Assembly (NCBI GenBank): GCA_032207245.1
Contig: CM063509.1
Span: 98,339,412 to 98,403,411 of the forward strand
Direction: 5' to 3'
Length of the DNA stretch: 64,000 nt
Source: Pardosa pseudoannulata
Taxonomy: Eukaryota > Arthropoda > Arachnida > Araneae > Lycosidae
Position 1 is the first letter of the stretch; every line of letters begins with the position of its first letter. Below, piece after piece: positions 10,986-24,607 of this stretch. A program made the translations under genes and the position numbers. The notes below the pieces were generated by a model. The model did no database searches, had not been told where the DNA came from, and worked only from the letters and a program-made list of their open reading frames with translations.

Positions 10986-11260
10986 AACTCAGATGAGACG
11001 GAGTTCTGCTATACCCGATTTATGCCAAAAAGTCAACACAAGCCATTTGCATGTATGGTAATATACTTTCACAAGTCATTTGATGTAGTTGGAAAGAAAA
11101 TGGCGATGAAGAAAGGGGATAAAACGGTAAAATCCACCCCCTGAAATCCTTACCTTCAAATACGTATCATTGTTGAATCTGGCATAAGAAGAAAAAAAAA
11201 ATCTTTTTCATTGAACCTGAATTTAGATTTGTTTTAATAAACTTTTAAGGAACAAACAAA
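10986..11260 (+). other. Probable 3' untranslated region of adenylyl cyclase
   Basis: AATAAA occurs at 11236-11241, about 250 bases after the stop codon, and is the first good polyadenylation signal. Many other AATAAA words follow in this AT-rich DNA, so the true end may lie further on. Confidence 0.4.
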
Positions 11261-12583
11261 CAGAAAAAGGAGTTTTTGACTAAAACTATGTGTTTTACAA
11301 CTATTCAAGAGAGAGAAAAAGTGCTACTACTTACTAATGATTTTCTTTAGACGTTTCTTATTTATTGCTTCACGTCTCAAAAGAACCGAGTCTTTTGATT
11401 GTGTTGCACACTGTGTGTGATTTTACAAAATACACTTTTCCACAATCACTATTCATGATCACAGTATTTTAATTATAGTACCTAACACATTACACTATAT
11501 TTTTGCAATTTTTAAAACTTTTATTCGAAAGTTCAAATTTGTTAATTTTGGAGAATTGTTTATGAAGTGATATACCTGAGTAAATGTAGTATAATCCCTT
11601 TTGGCGACTTTTCGATTAGCACCAAAAACAATTACTATGGTCTTAAGCAACTTTCTTTTTATACTTTTATCCATTAGAAATGTAGAAATTGCTATTTGAA
11701 CCGATACAAGCTCAAAATCATATTCAGACTTCTTTATAATGAAGTCTCTGGATTCGTAAAACCAATTTGGTATATAGAAAATACGTTAAATAGAGATTAA
11801 CTTTTTTAAATATGTAAAATATCTTTTAAATTCATAAGAACTAAATGTTATAAAAAACTGTTTAATTACACTTTATGTATAAATAAATATCTACTTATTT
11901 TATTTACTTTACTCATCAAAAAGATATCTGTGTATAAAACAAGTACAAAGCAAAACACTGTCCGGGAATAAACATTATTTTTAGTTAAAAATATTTATAT
12001 TAAAATTATTTTAACTGTAATGACATTATTGTCGTACTTATCCTAATAAATAAATGTATCAAGAGAAAGAATAAATTTGGAATATCCTGAAATATTTTGA
12101 GAAATAAAGAGAGAAAAAAATAGATAGCAGGAGAAATTTTGTTAAATGTAGCATGCTATTTGCTATTTGGAGGTTGTTTTAAGAAGAAATTAGCAAAATG
12201 TTTTTAGTTCCAAGGAAAAGTTCGTAAAATAGAAATATTCACAGAATAGAGGTTCGTTAAATATAGATTGAACTGTATTCGATAGCGTAAAATATTTAGA
12301 AAAATATGATAACAGAATCAAAGAGAAATTTGCTTATATGATGAAATTCAAAATCGACATAAAAAGAAGTTATTGATTAAAGATAAATGTCAATATTAAT
12401 AACTTGCATATCCTGTTTTTAAATATACATAATATCTTGGTACTATAGTACACTTATCAGTTGTACAATTAAAGTTTTTTGTTCAATACCAGTCAAGGCG
12501 AACCAATGACAAACAAGTTAATTTTATATAACACACTGGTATTTTATTTTGAAATGAAAATATCTAACATTTAAATATTTTTT

Positions 12584-12585
<2 letters not shown>
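11261..12585. other. AT-rich non-coding DNA
   Basis: No gene or RNA seen. Near 12245-12271 the sequence GTTCGTTAAATATAGATTGA leading to ACTGTA resembles the right end of the Tigger/pogo-like elements described below. No left partner was found. Confidence 0.5.

Positions 12586-12636
<51 letters not shown>
12586..12636 (+). repeat. Poly(A) run of about 51 bases
   Basis: An uninterrupted adenine run. It could be the tail of a retrotransposed copy, but no retroelement body is recognisable immediately upstream. Confidence 0.95.
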
Positions 12637-12638
<2 letters not shown>

Positions 12639-13201
12639 TTTTGCTAATGAAAACATACAATAATCAAAAATAATAATGGCAAGTCATAAGTCTTATATTT
12701 TTACCCATTATTTCTATTCATTAATGTGTTAACAGATATGAAGAAAATTATTGAAAAAATATAAGCAATTTTTTATGGTTACTTAAATTGAAATAAGAAT
12801 TATATACGTGAAATATTCAAATTAATGCTTTGTGACTCTTCTTTTATTGATGCATTTTATTAATTCCCCAATTATTTCTTTTATTATACTATTTATAAGT
12901 AAATGTGACTGAGTTTTCTTAGTACTTTATGTACATAAAAACCTGGACTTACAAAAAAAGCAAATGTTACCAGCAAATTTTTGACAAAAAATGTTGACAG
13001 TAAAAAAGGGATTTTACTACATCTGTACCTTTGATTTTAGTGAATTGTATTGGATATTTGTATTTGACGTAATCTAAAGCAATTATATTAAGGAATATCA
13101 AAATTAATATGTTCTATCGTCTTCAAAAATGTGTTTAAATTTTTTTAAAAAAATCTAAAAACACAATCGATGTAAGACTGAAAATTTATTGCCAAGAAAT
13201 A

Positions 13202-13855
13202 TCTGTTTTTAGCCTCCATTATTAAAATCAAAATAAATTTTGCAAGTTTTGAGAAATTTTATAAATTTTAATATTTTAAAATCAGATGTCTCTTAAAAGA
13301 GCTTATGCTGTTTTTATCATTAAAATGGAACAGATTTTGCATAGGTCTTACTTGGCAACATTGTTTTGCCATTGGCAACTAAAATGTCGCCAAAATATCG
13401 ACCAAAATATCACCAAAATGTCACCCAAATATCTGTTTTTAGCCTCCATTTTTAAAATCAAAATAAATTTTGCAAGTTTTGAGAAATTTTATAAATTTTA
13501 ATATTTTAAAATTAGATGTCTCTTAAAAGAGCTTATGCTGTTTTTATCATTAAAATGGAGCATATTTTGCATAGATCTTATTTGGCAACATTGTTTTGCC
13601 ATTGGAAACTAAACTGTCGCCAAAATATTGACCCAAATGTCACCCAAATATCTGTTTTTAGCATCCCATATATTAAAATCAAAATAAATTTTGCAAGTTT
13701 TGAGAAATTTTATAAATTTTAATATTTTAAAATCAAATAGATCTTAAAAGAGCTTAGGCTGTTTTTATCATTAAAGCGGAGCAAATTTTGCATAGATCTT
13801 ACTTGGCAACATTTATTTTTGCCATTGGCAATTGAAATGTCGACAAAATATCAGC
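13202..13855 (+). repeat. Tandem repeat, about 3 copies of 219-230 bp
   Basis: Units start at 13202, 13432 and 13651 with TCTGTTTTTAGC. Each contains AAATTTTGCAAGTTTTGAGA, TCTTAAAAGAGCTTATGCTG and TTGGCAACATTGTTTTGCC. Two open frames of 71 and 68 codons in units 1 and 2 are repeat shadows, since they follow the repeat and the third unit has lost the frame. The unit ends in a run of CGCCAAAATAT-like words. Confidence 0.85.
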
Positions 13856-14923
13856 AAGAAAAACTAAAAATTAAAAAAAAGTTCAAAAATAATAAAAAAA
13901 ATTACAAATTTTTTTTTTTATTTGGTAAAGGAAAAAAATAAAAGATAAATTTAAAATGAGTCTTACCTGTGCAATAGCTACGGCAGGATTTATAGTACAT
14001 TTGAGGTGTAAGCAAACAGATGAACCAAATCCTTTTTAAATAATGTAAAGAAATTGAGTTTTAAAGTCTCTGTTACAGATTTAATATCGTACTCAATTGG
14101 CAGTTTTCTACATTTGGTGTATTTTTGGTGTACTTAGAGAAATTATATATGCTGTACATGGGGCAGAATTTATAATTACTATGTTGATGGGATTTCTGGA
14201 TAGACATAACTCACGCTATTTTCCTTATTGTATTATTATCGGTAAATGAAAAAATCGGTAAATTTCCAAACCTTTACCCTTTGAGTTCCAACATGATTTT
14301 TAGAGAATTACCTAGAAATGTCACGCTGCATATTTTGAAATACTCAATTAGTTTGGAGTCTGAAGGGGATGTACATTTTGTTCCAGACTTTTCATGAAAA
14401 GCATGAGAATGCCATATTGCAGTGTCTTTATTTTCTTCTATTTCCGAATAACTGGAAATGTCAGCGTCGCCAATTTCCCTGTCACCCGATTCACTATTTT
14501 TCAAACTGTCTCTAATTATACGCGGCCTTTTTCACCGTGGATCATTTTTTATTTTTCATGTTTCGATTCAATGTAGTTATTGTCATCCGCAATGCTTTCT
14601 ACGTATTCAATTCGTCATCGTTGTCAAATTCTCTGCATAACGATATTTTTAAAATGGCTAGAAAGATTTTATACAAGAATGAAAATTTAAATAAAAAGCT
14701 TTTTTTATAAGAATGAAAATATATATAAAAATAACTTACAATATTTCCGCTCGAATAAACAAATTACACAATTTGCAAGAATCTCCTAGAAATATTATTA
14801 CGCGAGTGTTTCAGTTCGGAAATTGGACTATTATCAACGCAAAGATGTAATGCATACCATAATACTATTTCTTATAAATACACGTGCGAAATAAAAAAAT
14901 AATAAGCAAGAATCGAATGAGAT
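13856..14923. other. Non-coding AT-rich DNA
   Basis: No gene, RNA or repeat structure was recognised. Overlapping open frames on both strands at 14274-14640 show no known motif. Confidence 0.5.
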
Positions 14924-15330
14924 GAATATTACAAGGGTTCATTGTAGGGAAATGTGAAGACCGATGAGAGGAATATTACATAGGTTCACTGCAGGGAAAT
15001 ATGGAGACCGATGAGAGGAATATTACATAGGTTCATTGTAGGGAAATATGGAGACTGATGAGCGGAATATTACATAGGTTCATTGTAGGGAAATATGGAG
15101 ACCGATGAGAGGAATATTACATAGGTTCATTGTAGGGACATGTGGAAACCGATGAGCGGAATATTACATATGTTCATTGTAGGGAAATGTGGAGATCGAT
15201 GAGAGGAATATTACATAAGTTCACTGTAAAGAAATGTGGAAACCGATGAGCAGAATATTACATATGTTCATTTTAGGAAAATATGGAGACCGATGAGCAG
15301 ATTATTACATAAGAAACTCCAATACATCAA
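14924..15330 (+). repeat. 47-bp minisatellite, about 8.5 copies
   Basis: GAATATTAC starts at 14924, 14971, 15018, 15065, 15112, 15159, 15206 and 15253, with a decayed one at 15300, so the spacing is exactly 47 bp throughout. The unit contains AGGTTCATTGTAGGGAAATA and TGGAGACCGATGAG. Units differ by substitutions only. Confidence 0.95.
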
Positions 15331-16117
15331 AGAGAGAACTGTCGACTGACAATAATATTTTGCTTTTTTTTTTTTAATTCAGGATAGAACAAATACTAAC
15401 TTTCCTCATTTATAACAAAAATTTTTTTTACTCTGAACTCGAAAAAAAACCGACAGAGAAGGGATTAAAGAAAAGTGATTTTGGTTCACTCTGGTTGTTA
15501 ACCCATCTTATGTACCATTAAATATTTGAAACATCTTCACTAAAAGAAAAGCTACAGCTGAAAAAAGCTCCTAAGATTTTTCAATTGAAAAATTCAGACT
15601 CAGTGGAAATAATTCAACATCTGAAGAATTATTCTATTATTCTTACAGAGTTGATTGCTTTTTATGTGCAATCTGCATTAACGAGTATTTAAGAAAATGT
15701 ATATTTAAAAATTTTTTTATTGCTTGTTGGATATTTGTAATTTTAATTTAAAAGAGTAAACATATATTAACGAGGATCTACGTGTTTTCCTTGCATAGTC
15801 TAGATAATTTACTGTTCAAAATATTTCTAATATGTTTATAATGTAGTTTAGAAATTATTTATTTTTTATGTGATTGTTTTTAATCATGTGCTAATATTAA
15901 TTCCTTTTATACGAGATATTTTGATATCTTTAGCATTTATGTACATTTGATGTCTTTTTATGTCAGTGAAATTATTTATCTATAGTTCTGTGTGAAAAGT
16001 TAAATATTTAATATAGATTTATACAATGAATGTCAGCAGCTGTGAATATATTTATATATTAGTAAATGGTTTTAATATCTTATATCATTTTGTTGTTATT
16101 AGGAGAAAAAGATATAG
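15331..16117. other. Non-coding AT-rich DNA
   Basis: No feature seen. Confidence 0.5.
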
Positions 16118-16297
16118 AGTCGAACCTCGTTATAGCGAAATGGGAAAGAATGCCCGGATATAAGAAGCACAATTTTTATCGGTTTTTTTCTTAAATTTAA
16201 TTTTAGTTAATTATTTTATTTACAGCAAACTTCCGGCAATTAATATTTGGAAATATCAAATCTCACAGTTCCCTTAGAATCTATTGAAAAACAGATT

Positions 16298-16333
<36 letters not shown>

Positions 16334-16690
16334 CTTTTTAAGAATCCTAATCCCGTCAGTTGAAAACTTTGCTTATTTTTGTATCAAAGTAGTGAACAAA
16401 AATTTAAAAGTACATTTTATTATTTTTTTCAATTTTTCTTTATTTTTTATCTATTTTTGTGTCAGTTTAATATGCATTATTGTATTCAATTTTAGTTCTT
16501 TTAATTCATTCAAAATAATTTTTAATAGACTTTTGTTATTTTTAATTGCATAACTATTAAATACAATTAGCAACAAAGAAGTTATTTTCGTGAAACCTTA
16601 CATTTTTTTTACTAGTTTCGATTCAGCGAACCACAAGATATGAAGAATAAAATGTTTGGACCATTGAAGTTCGTTATAACGAGGTTCAAT
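16118..16690. mobile_element. Candidate Tigger/pogo-like MITE 1
   Basis: AGTCGAACCTCGTTATAGCG at 16118 is answered by TTCGTTATAACGAGGTTCAA ending at about 16690, an imperfect inverted pair of about 20 bp separated by about 530 bp. The word CCTCGTTATAACGAA is typical of Tigger/pogo-type ends in animals. No transposase remains inside, which holds a 34-base T run (16300-16333). The exact ends and TA duplication are not resolved. Confidence 0.55.
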
Positions 16691-16954
16691 TTTATTCTTA
16701 AAAGTTACTTGATTTTAAGTAAAATTAGCGTTGGCTAAAAAGAGAGTAATTCTTGAGTGATATTCATATTTTTCATTGAAAATCACATTGCGTTAGTCAT
16801 TGTAGATATTTTCTCTTCGTTTTTTATATTTTCTGCTGGCAGAAAATAAATTTTGAAGAAAGGAGATGATTAACTAATTGTCAATAGTTGAAGTAATTTA
16901 TTTGTACTATTCACGTAAATCATTTAATATATTGCAATAATTAAAAGTAAAACA

Positions 16955-18104
<1,150 letters not shown>

Positions 18105-18896
18105 CAGTACAGTTTCTCTTAACTGGCTCAAATGGTAGCTAGGTTAAGACACTTAAACAGAATTCAGAGGATGAAAGAAAAGGTGATTTGAGGATGGAAA
18201 TGCATTTTCTTACACTTAAATTAAGCATGTAATGAACGTGTGAATTAATTACAAAAGTTTTACATACCAGTAGTAAGAAATTTTTCAAAAATATAATTTT
18301 TTAGATGGAAATTTAGCAACTGGATGCATAATTTTACCTTTTTTTGTTTTAAAGCTTTACATCAACAGTGAAATCCGGTGCCTATTTTTTCACATAACTT
18401 AAATGCATTTCCAGCGCTTAAAATACATAATTGCAGAATACATTTTTTAATTCTTATTTTTAACTCAAAAATTAATCCAGATAGCAAATTTAGTTTGCAG
18501 CAAACTTGCCGCAGTCTTGCTTCACCTGAAAACTTGCATCAAGTTCAGCATAACAAGTCTGCAAGTTTGAAACAAGATTGCAACAAGAATTTTCGCTTGC
18601 TTCAAGGTTGTCATGACAAGGTTGCCACAGTTTTGTAGCAAAATAGCGTTGCAAAGTAGTGGTCGCTTTATGTTCCGTCTAACTTGGAGGAGTTTTGCTG
18701 CAAGTTTGACGAGTCAAATTTGTTATAACAAGATATTATCCTGAAAAAAATCAAACTTTCGGCAAGTAAACATGTTATCTGGGGAGAATATTCTTATTTT
18801 TGTAATAGCTTATTTTTTTGTTTTCGTAAATAAATTAATTATATCGGCCTAAATCAAAGATCCAGTTAAACAGAAGCTGGTTAAGAGAGACTACTG
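18105..18896. mobile_element. Candidate Tigger/pogo-like MITE 2 with TA flanks
   Basis: The left end CAGTACAGTTTCTCTTAACT (18105) pairs with the complement of the right end, CAGTAGTCTCTCTTAACCAG (18896 inward), about 19 of 22 positions allowing a 2-base gap. TA lies outside both ends (18103-18104 and 18897-18898), as for Tc1/mariner/pogo insertions. The 792-bp interior has no transposase. Its centre (18480-18720) is crowded with CTTGC, GCAAG and TTGCA words. Confidence 0.65.
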
Positions 18897-18898
18897 TA

Positions 18899-19294
18899 CA
18901 TTCAAAAATATGTGGTGGAATTATATAACAATTTAATACACGTTCATGTTACTCACTACTATAGAAGTTAGAGAATCGTATAACATTTTTGTGTTTGCCT
19001 CGTAACTGAGTAAAATTACGAGAAAATTTTGCTCACGCACAAAATAAAAATCACTTGGAAACCGAAAAGTATTAGTCTAAATATATCAGTAGTTTCATTT
19101 TTATATTCTTAGTTCTGTTGTTTTTTTTCACACTATATTCCAGTTCTGATTTTATAATTTTTTTTGTCATCACCATTATGCAAAATTTGTGAATAAGTGC
19201 GAAATCGCATTTAGATATGTGCTATTTATCACTTTTATTGTTTTGTATATACGTGTTTTTTTTCTTGTTTTCGTAGTCAATAAAATATTGCAAG
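18899..19294. other. Non-coding AT-rich DNA
   Basis: No feature seen before the satellite begins. Confidence 0.5.
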
Positions 19295-22260
19295 AAGTTT
19301 TGTAGAAATTCATTTCACATTGTGCCTCGAATGTGACACAATTGTCCTCGTAATGGAAAAGATAGTTTTCAAACCTTACAGGGTAAAATGATTGAATTGG
19401 TCTCAATCGGTTTACAAATTAGCATTGTTTTCGGTGCGTATAGGCAGGACTATTAATGTTACATTGTGCCTCAAATGTAACATAGATTATCCTCATAATA
19501 GTCAAGATTACGGATAACATAATTAAGATAGATACCTGATAAAACTTTAAATTAAATGATGTTTACAAGTTCTAATTTATAGAGGGGTCCGAGAGGTCTG
19601 GACCATCCTCGAAATATTTTCAATAAATGCATTGTGAGATATTTTTAAGTTTATTAAACTTGTGTACATTACTAGTTTCTACTGTAAGTTGGGAAAAGAT
19701 AGTTTTGAAACTAGTGCAAGCTGAAAAAATTTCTGCATTGGAATTGGTCACAAGAGGTTTACAAATTAGCATAGTTTTCGGTGAGTATAGACAGGCTTAT
19801 TAATGTTGTATTGTGCCTCAAATGTGACGTAGATTATCCTCATAATAGTCAAGATTATGGATTACATAATTAAGATAGATACTTGATAAAACTTTAAATT
19901 AAATGCTGTTTACAAGGTCGCATTTATAGAGGGGTCCGAGAGGTCTGGACCATCCTTGAAATATTTTCAATACATGCATTGTAAGATTTTTAAGTTTGTT
20001 AATACTTGTGTGCATTACTAGTTTTTACTGTAAGAAGGGAAAAGATAGTTTTGAAACTAGTACTAGCTGAAAACATTTCTGCATTAGAATTGGTCACAAG
20101 AGGTTTACAAATTAGCATAGTTTTCGGTGAGTATATACAGGACTATTAATGTTTCACTGTGCCGTAAATGTGACTTAGATTATCCTCATAATAGTCAAGA
20201 TTATGGATAACAGAATTAAATAGATACTGGATAAAACTTTAAATTAAATGCTGTTTTCAAGGTCTTATTAATAAAGGGCTCCAAATGGTCTGGAACATTC
20301 TCGAAATATTTTCAATATATGCATTGTAAAATTTAAGCTTATTAACACTTGCGTACAATACTAGTTTCCACTGCAAGTGGAGGAAAGATTTACATACTTG
20401 TACAGCATAAAATCATGTCTTTGCATTAGAATTGGTCACAAGTTGTTTACAAATTAGCATTGTTTACGGTGCATATAGGTAGGACTATTAATGCTGCAGT
20501 GTGCCTCAAATGTGACGTAGATTATCTTCATAATAGTCAAGGTAATGAATAACAGAATTAAGATAGATACTAGATAAAACTTTAAATTAAATGCTGTTTT
20601 CAAGGTCGTATTAATAAAGGGCTCAGAGTGGTCTGGACCATCCTGGAAATATTTTCAATACATGCATTGTGAGATATTTTTAAGTTTATTAACACTTGTG
20701 TACGATACTAGTTTCTACTGTAAGAAGGGAAATGATAGTTTTAAAACTAATACAAGCTGAAAACATTTATGCATTAGAATTGGTCATAAGAGGTTACAAA
20801 TTAGCATTGTTTTCGGTGAATATAGACAGGACTATTGATGTTGTATTGTGCCTCAAATGTGACGTAGATTATCCTCATTACAGTCAAGATTATGGATAAC
20901 ATAATTAAGATAGATACTTGATAAAACTTTAAATTAAATGCTGTTTACAAGGTCGTATTTATAGAGGGGTCCGAGAGGTCTGGACCATCCTTGAAATATT
21001 TTCAATACATGCATTGTGAGATATTTTTAAGTTTGTTAACACTTGTGTACATTACTAGTTTTTACTGTAAGAAGGGAAAAGATAGTTTTGAAACTAGTAC
21101 TAGCTGAAAACATTTCTGCATTAGAATTGGTCACAAGAGGTTTACAAATAAGCATTGTTTTCGGTGAGTATAGACAGGCTTATTAATGTTACATTGTGCC
21201 TCAAATGTGACGTAGATTATCCTCATAATAGTCAAGATTATGGATAACATAATTAAGATAGATACCTGATAAAACTTTAAATTAAATGATGTTTACAAGT
21301 TCTTATTTATAGAGGGGTCCGAGAGGTCTGGACCATCCTGGAAATATTTTCAATACATGCATTGTAAGATTTTTAAGTTTGTTAATACTTGTGTGCATTA
21401 CTAGTTTCTACTCCAAGTTTAGGAAAGATAATTTTCAAATTGGTACAGGATAAAAACATGTTTGCATTAGAATTGGACAGAACTTGTTTACAAATTACCA
21501 TTGTTTTCAGTGCATATAGACTGGACTATTAATGCATAGTGCCTCAAGTGGGATGTAGATTATCTTCATAATAGTTAAATTATTTTATATGGATAACATA
21601 ATTAAGATAATACAGATAAAACATTAATTGCTGTTTACAAAGTCCTATATGAAGGGGTCCGGGAGGTATAGACCATCTTCTAAATATTTTCAATATAAGC
21701 ATTGTTAGATATTAAGTTTATTAACACTTGTGTACGATACTAGTTTCTACTGTAAGTAAGGGGAAGATAGTTTTCAAACTGATACAGGGCAAAAAAATTT
21801 CTGCATTAAAATTGATCACAAGAGGTTTACAAATTAGCATTGTTTTTGGTGCATGTAGCCAGGACTATTAATGTTACATTGTATCTCAAATGCGGCTTAG
21901 ATTAACCTTATAAAAACTAAGATTAAGACCGACCTTTGTTAATTATAGGGATAATTAAGACAGATATCTGATAAAACTTTAAAATGGTTGCTGTTGGCAA
22001 AGTTGTATTTATTAAAGAAATTATAAGGTCTGCCTGGATCATAACTCAAATATTTTCAATATATGCATTGTAATTTTTTTAATTTTATAAAATTTAAGTA
22101 CGTTATTGGTTTGTATTGCAAGTGAGAAAAAGTAGTTTTCAACCTTGGAAAGGGTAAATACATTTCTTTGCCATAGAATTCGTCACAGGGGGTAGACAAA
22201 TTTAGCATTATATTCCTTGAATATAGGCATAATTATTAATAGAGTTGAAGGTTTGAACAA
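19295..22260 (+). repeat. 346-bp satellite, about 8.5 copies
   Basis: TTTACAAATTAGCAT recurs at 19411, 19758, 20104, 20446, about 20792, 21141, 21486, 21826 and (decayed) 22192, giving periods of about 340-367. Other unit landmarks are GACTATTAATGTTACATTGT, GAGGGGTCCGAGAGGTCTGG and GATAAAACTTTAAATTAAAT. The last two units are more diverged. A 67-codon open frame at 20696-20899 lies within one unit and is not conserved in the others. Confidence 0.92.
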
Positions 22261-23178
22261 GCTGGCTTTACAAACTATAATAATTAATTTACTACAATTA
22301 AACGGTATTTTTAAATTACTGATTATGCCACACTGTTTTCGAATTGTGCTGTTATACAAAGTACAGAACCTTGAAACAGATAAGATTTATGTATGTATGT
22401 ACTTTGCAAGTGTGAATAACGAATTTTTTATGAAATTGAAAGCTCACTGTATTTTGGATTAAGATGTTGGTTCCTCCCAGAAAAGAAATTCTGACTGCGT
22501 CGTTAGCTTTTTTTCATTTTGAAGGTTGAGCAAAATAAAATTATTATAACTAAATCTGAGAGAAAAGTTTCTTCCTATTGTCAACAGAGGGCAGCACTAA
22601 AACTTTTAAAAAGTGGAATGAAAATATTCTGGAACTATCAAATTAACGTTATAAAAGAAACTTTGATCCTAGGAGATTACGTCAACATTAAAAGTCGTTA
22701 ACTCCTTTATTTTGATTACTTATTGAATAATTTAACATTATATATAGCTAATATAATATGGGGAAAAGTTGGAAGTAGATGATTATTCAAAATTTTCCAT
22801 TCTCTTAGCTATAATTTTTCTGCATTTGCGATAAATATATGCAATAAACATATGTATTCGAACAGATAATATTTTATTTATTTTTTTTATCTGTTAAATA
22901 TTTATATAATAAGAGTAAAAGTAAGTTTTAAAAATAAAATACATTTTTAGATCATAGATTTTGGTAGACCATTACTGACTGTTTTACGAAGACATATACT
23001 TTTAATATAAATTTAATACTATGTTCTAATAAACATAAGCAATTATAAGCATGTTTAATAAGCAATTTTATTGTGAGAATACGCATTTTCTAACTAGAGA
23101 ATACAAATCACCGGAGTATAAAATTTAAAATTACATTTTAGGTCTGTAGATCCATAAACCATCACTGACAGACTTTAC

Positions 23179-23234
<56 letters not shown>

Positions 23235-23889
23235 CATACATAAAACATATAAATAAATTTATTTTTAAAGTTATTCTAATAACAGGTCAGAACAGGTTAA
23301 CTACAGTGATTTTTTTGTGAGAATGCTTACAAACTCTAAAAAGTAGTAACATGCAAGCATATCATAAAAATCTCTTTAATATGCCCCATCGAACTTTGAA
23401 TAATTTTAGGTGAAAATTGAGATGTTAATACTTTGAAATAAAATGCATGAAATAAGTTGTTTCTCACTAGATGGCAGTACTATTTAGTACTTTGGTAATT
23501 GAAGTTTTCAAAACCAGAGTATACCAAGTCCATTTTCATTTTTCCTTTTATGAAATATGATTGTTTGCCAGGATTATAAAATCGTTACTTCAGATTAATG
23601 CATATGCACATATGTTAGAATAAACACTAGTAATTTATCATTTTTTGAATTTAATTTAAACTTCCAGGAATTAATTAAATTTCAGCAATTTAAGTTGCAA
23701 TTTCTTCAACTTTTCGATATTGACTTAGTTTACTTAGGGTGTGGACAACTCAATTGCTGAACAGATAAGTTTCACAGACTACGTACTACACGGCAGAAAC
23801 AATTCAGTGAAAAAGGACATTTGTAAGAAATGTTATTATTACCTATTATCATAAATAAATATTACGTTGTAGGGGAGCTAAGTATATAT

Positions 23890-23985
<96 letters not shown>

Positions 23986-24607
23986 TATTATTCTTAAAAT
24001 AAATATCTAAAATGTTAGATATAGGAGTGTTCTCTGACTGAAATACTTTTTACCCAGCTCTCAAAACTAATGCTAAAATAAATGCTAATTTTCTGTCAGC
24101 TGGCCACATTTTTCAGCTGTCCCATGAAAACTGGTTTCACTTCTGCAATAACTAAATTGCAGATCTGTGCATTTTTCGACCTAGATTATATATCAAGGTT
24201 CAGATTTGCCTTCCAAAAAGTGCGGAACAATCTTAAGTCTCATGGGAACAAAATCACATGATCTCTCACTCTAGGATCTGAAATCAGTGAAAGGTGTATT
24301 ATTCTTGTAGCATTCTATATTGAGCTGTTAGACTGTAATTATGCTAACAGGTGCATTTTTACCACAATAAATGAACACAATACGTTTTTACCACAATGAA
24401 TAAGTTCAGAAGTCTCACACTTCTGAATTTGAGTTTCTCATGGAAACTCGACAATACCAGTTTTTTTTTCCAGTAAGCTAAGGCAAACTAAATTAGAGGG
24501 TCTAATCTTTCACTATCCGTATTGGTGAAAATATCTTTCACCAATTACACTGGGTGTAATTGGAGAAGGATATTTTCCTGGTTACACCACACACACACAC
24601 ATATATA
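22261..24607. other. Non-coding AT-rich DNA with two (AT)n arrays
   Basis: (AT)n at 23181-23226 and 23890-23978. Blocks at 22850-22995 and 23020-23180 look like a diverged duplication (ACATTTTWGRTC, GTAGACCATTACTGAC versus ATAAACCATCACTGAC). A (CA)n run lies at 24588-24600. No gene was seen. Confidence 0.6.

Noticed and set aside
13286..13722. Two similar small proteins starting MSLKRAYAVFIIK
   Set aside because: They follow a 225-bp tandem DNA repeat, and the third unit has lost the frame and start. Similarity reflects DNA duplication, not protein selection.
14924..15330. A CRISPR-like regular repeat array
   Set aside because: The 47-bp units are contiguous without unique spacers, and the window is eukaryotic.
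16284..16553. An 89-codon Phe-rich protein
   Set aside because: It starts in a poly(T) run and continues through AT-rich DNA inside a candidate MITE.
20696..20899. A 67-codon gene in the 346-bp satellite
   Set aside because: The frame is broken in the other units. It is a chance open frame in a repeat.
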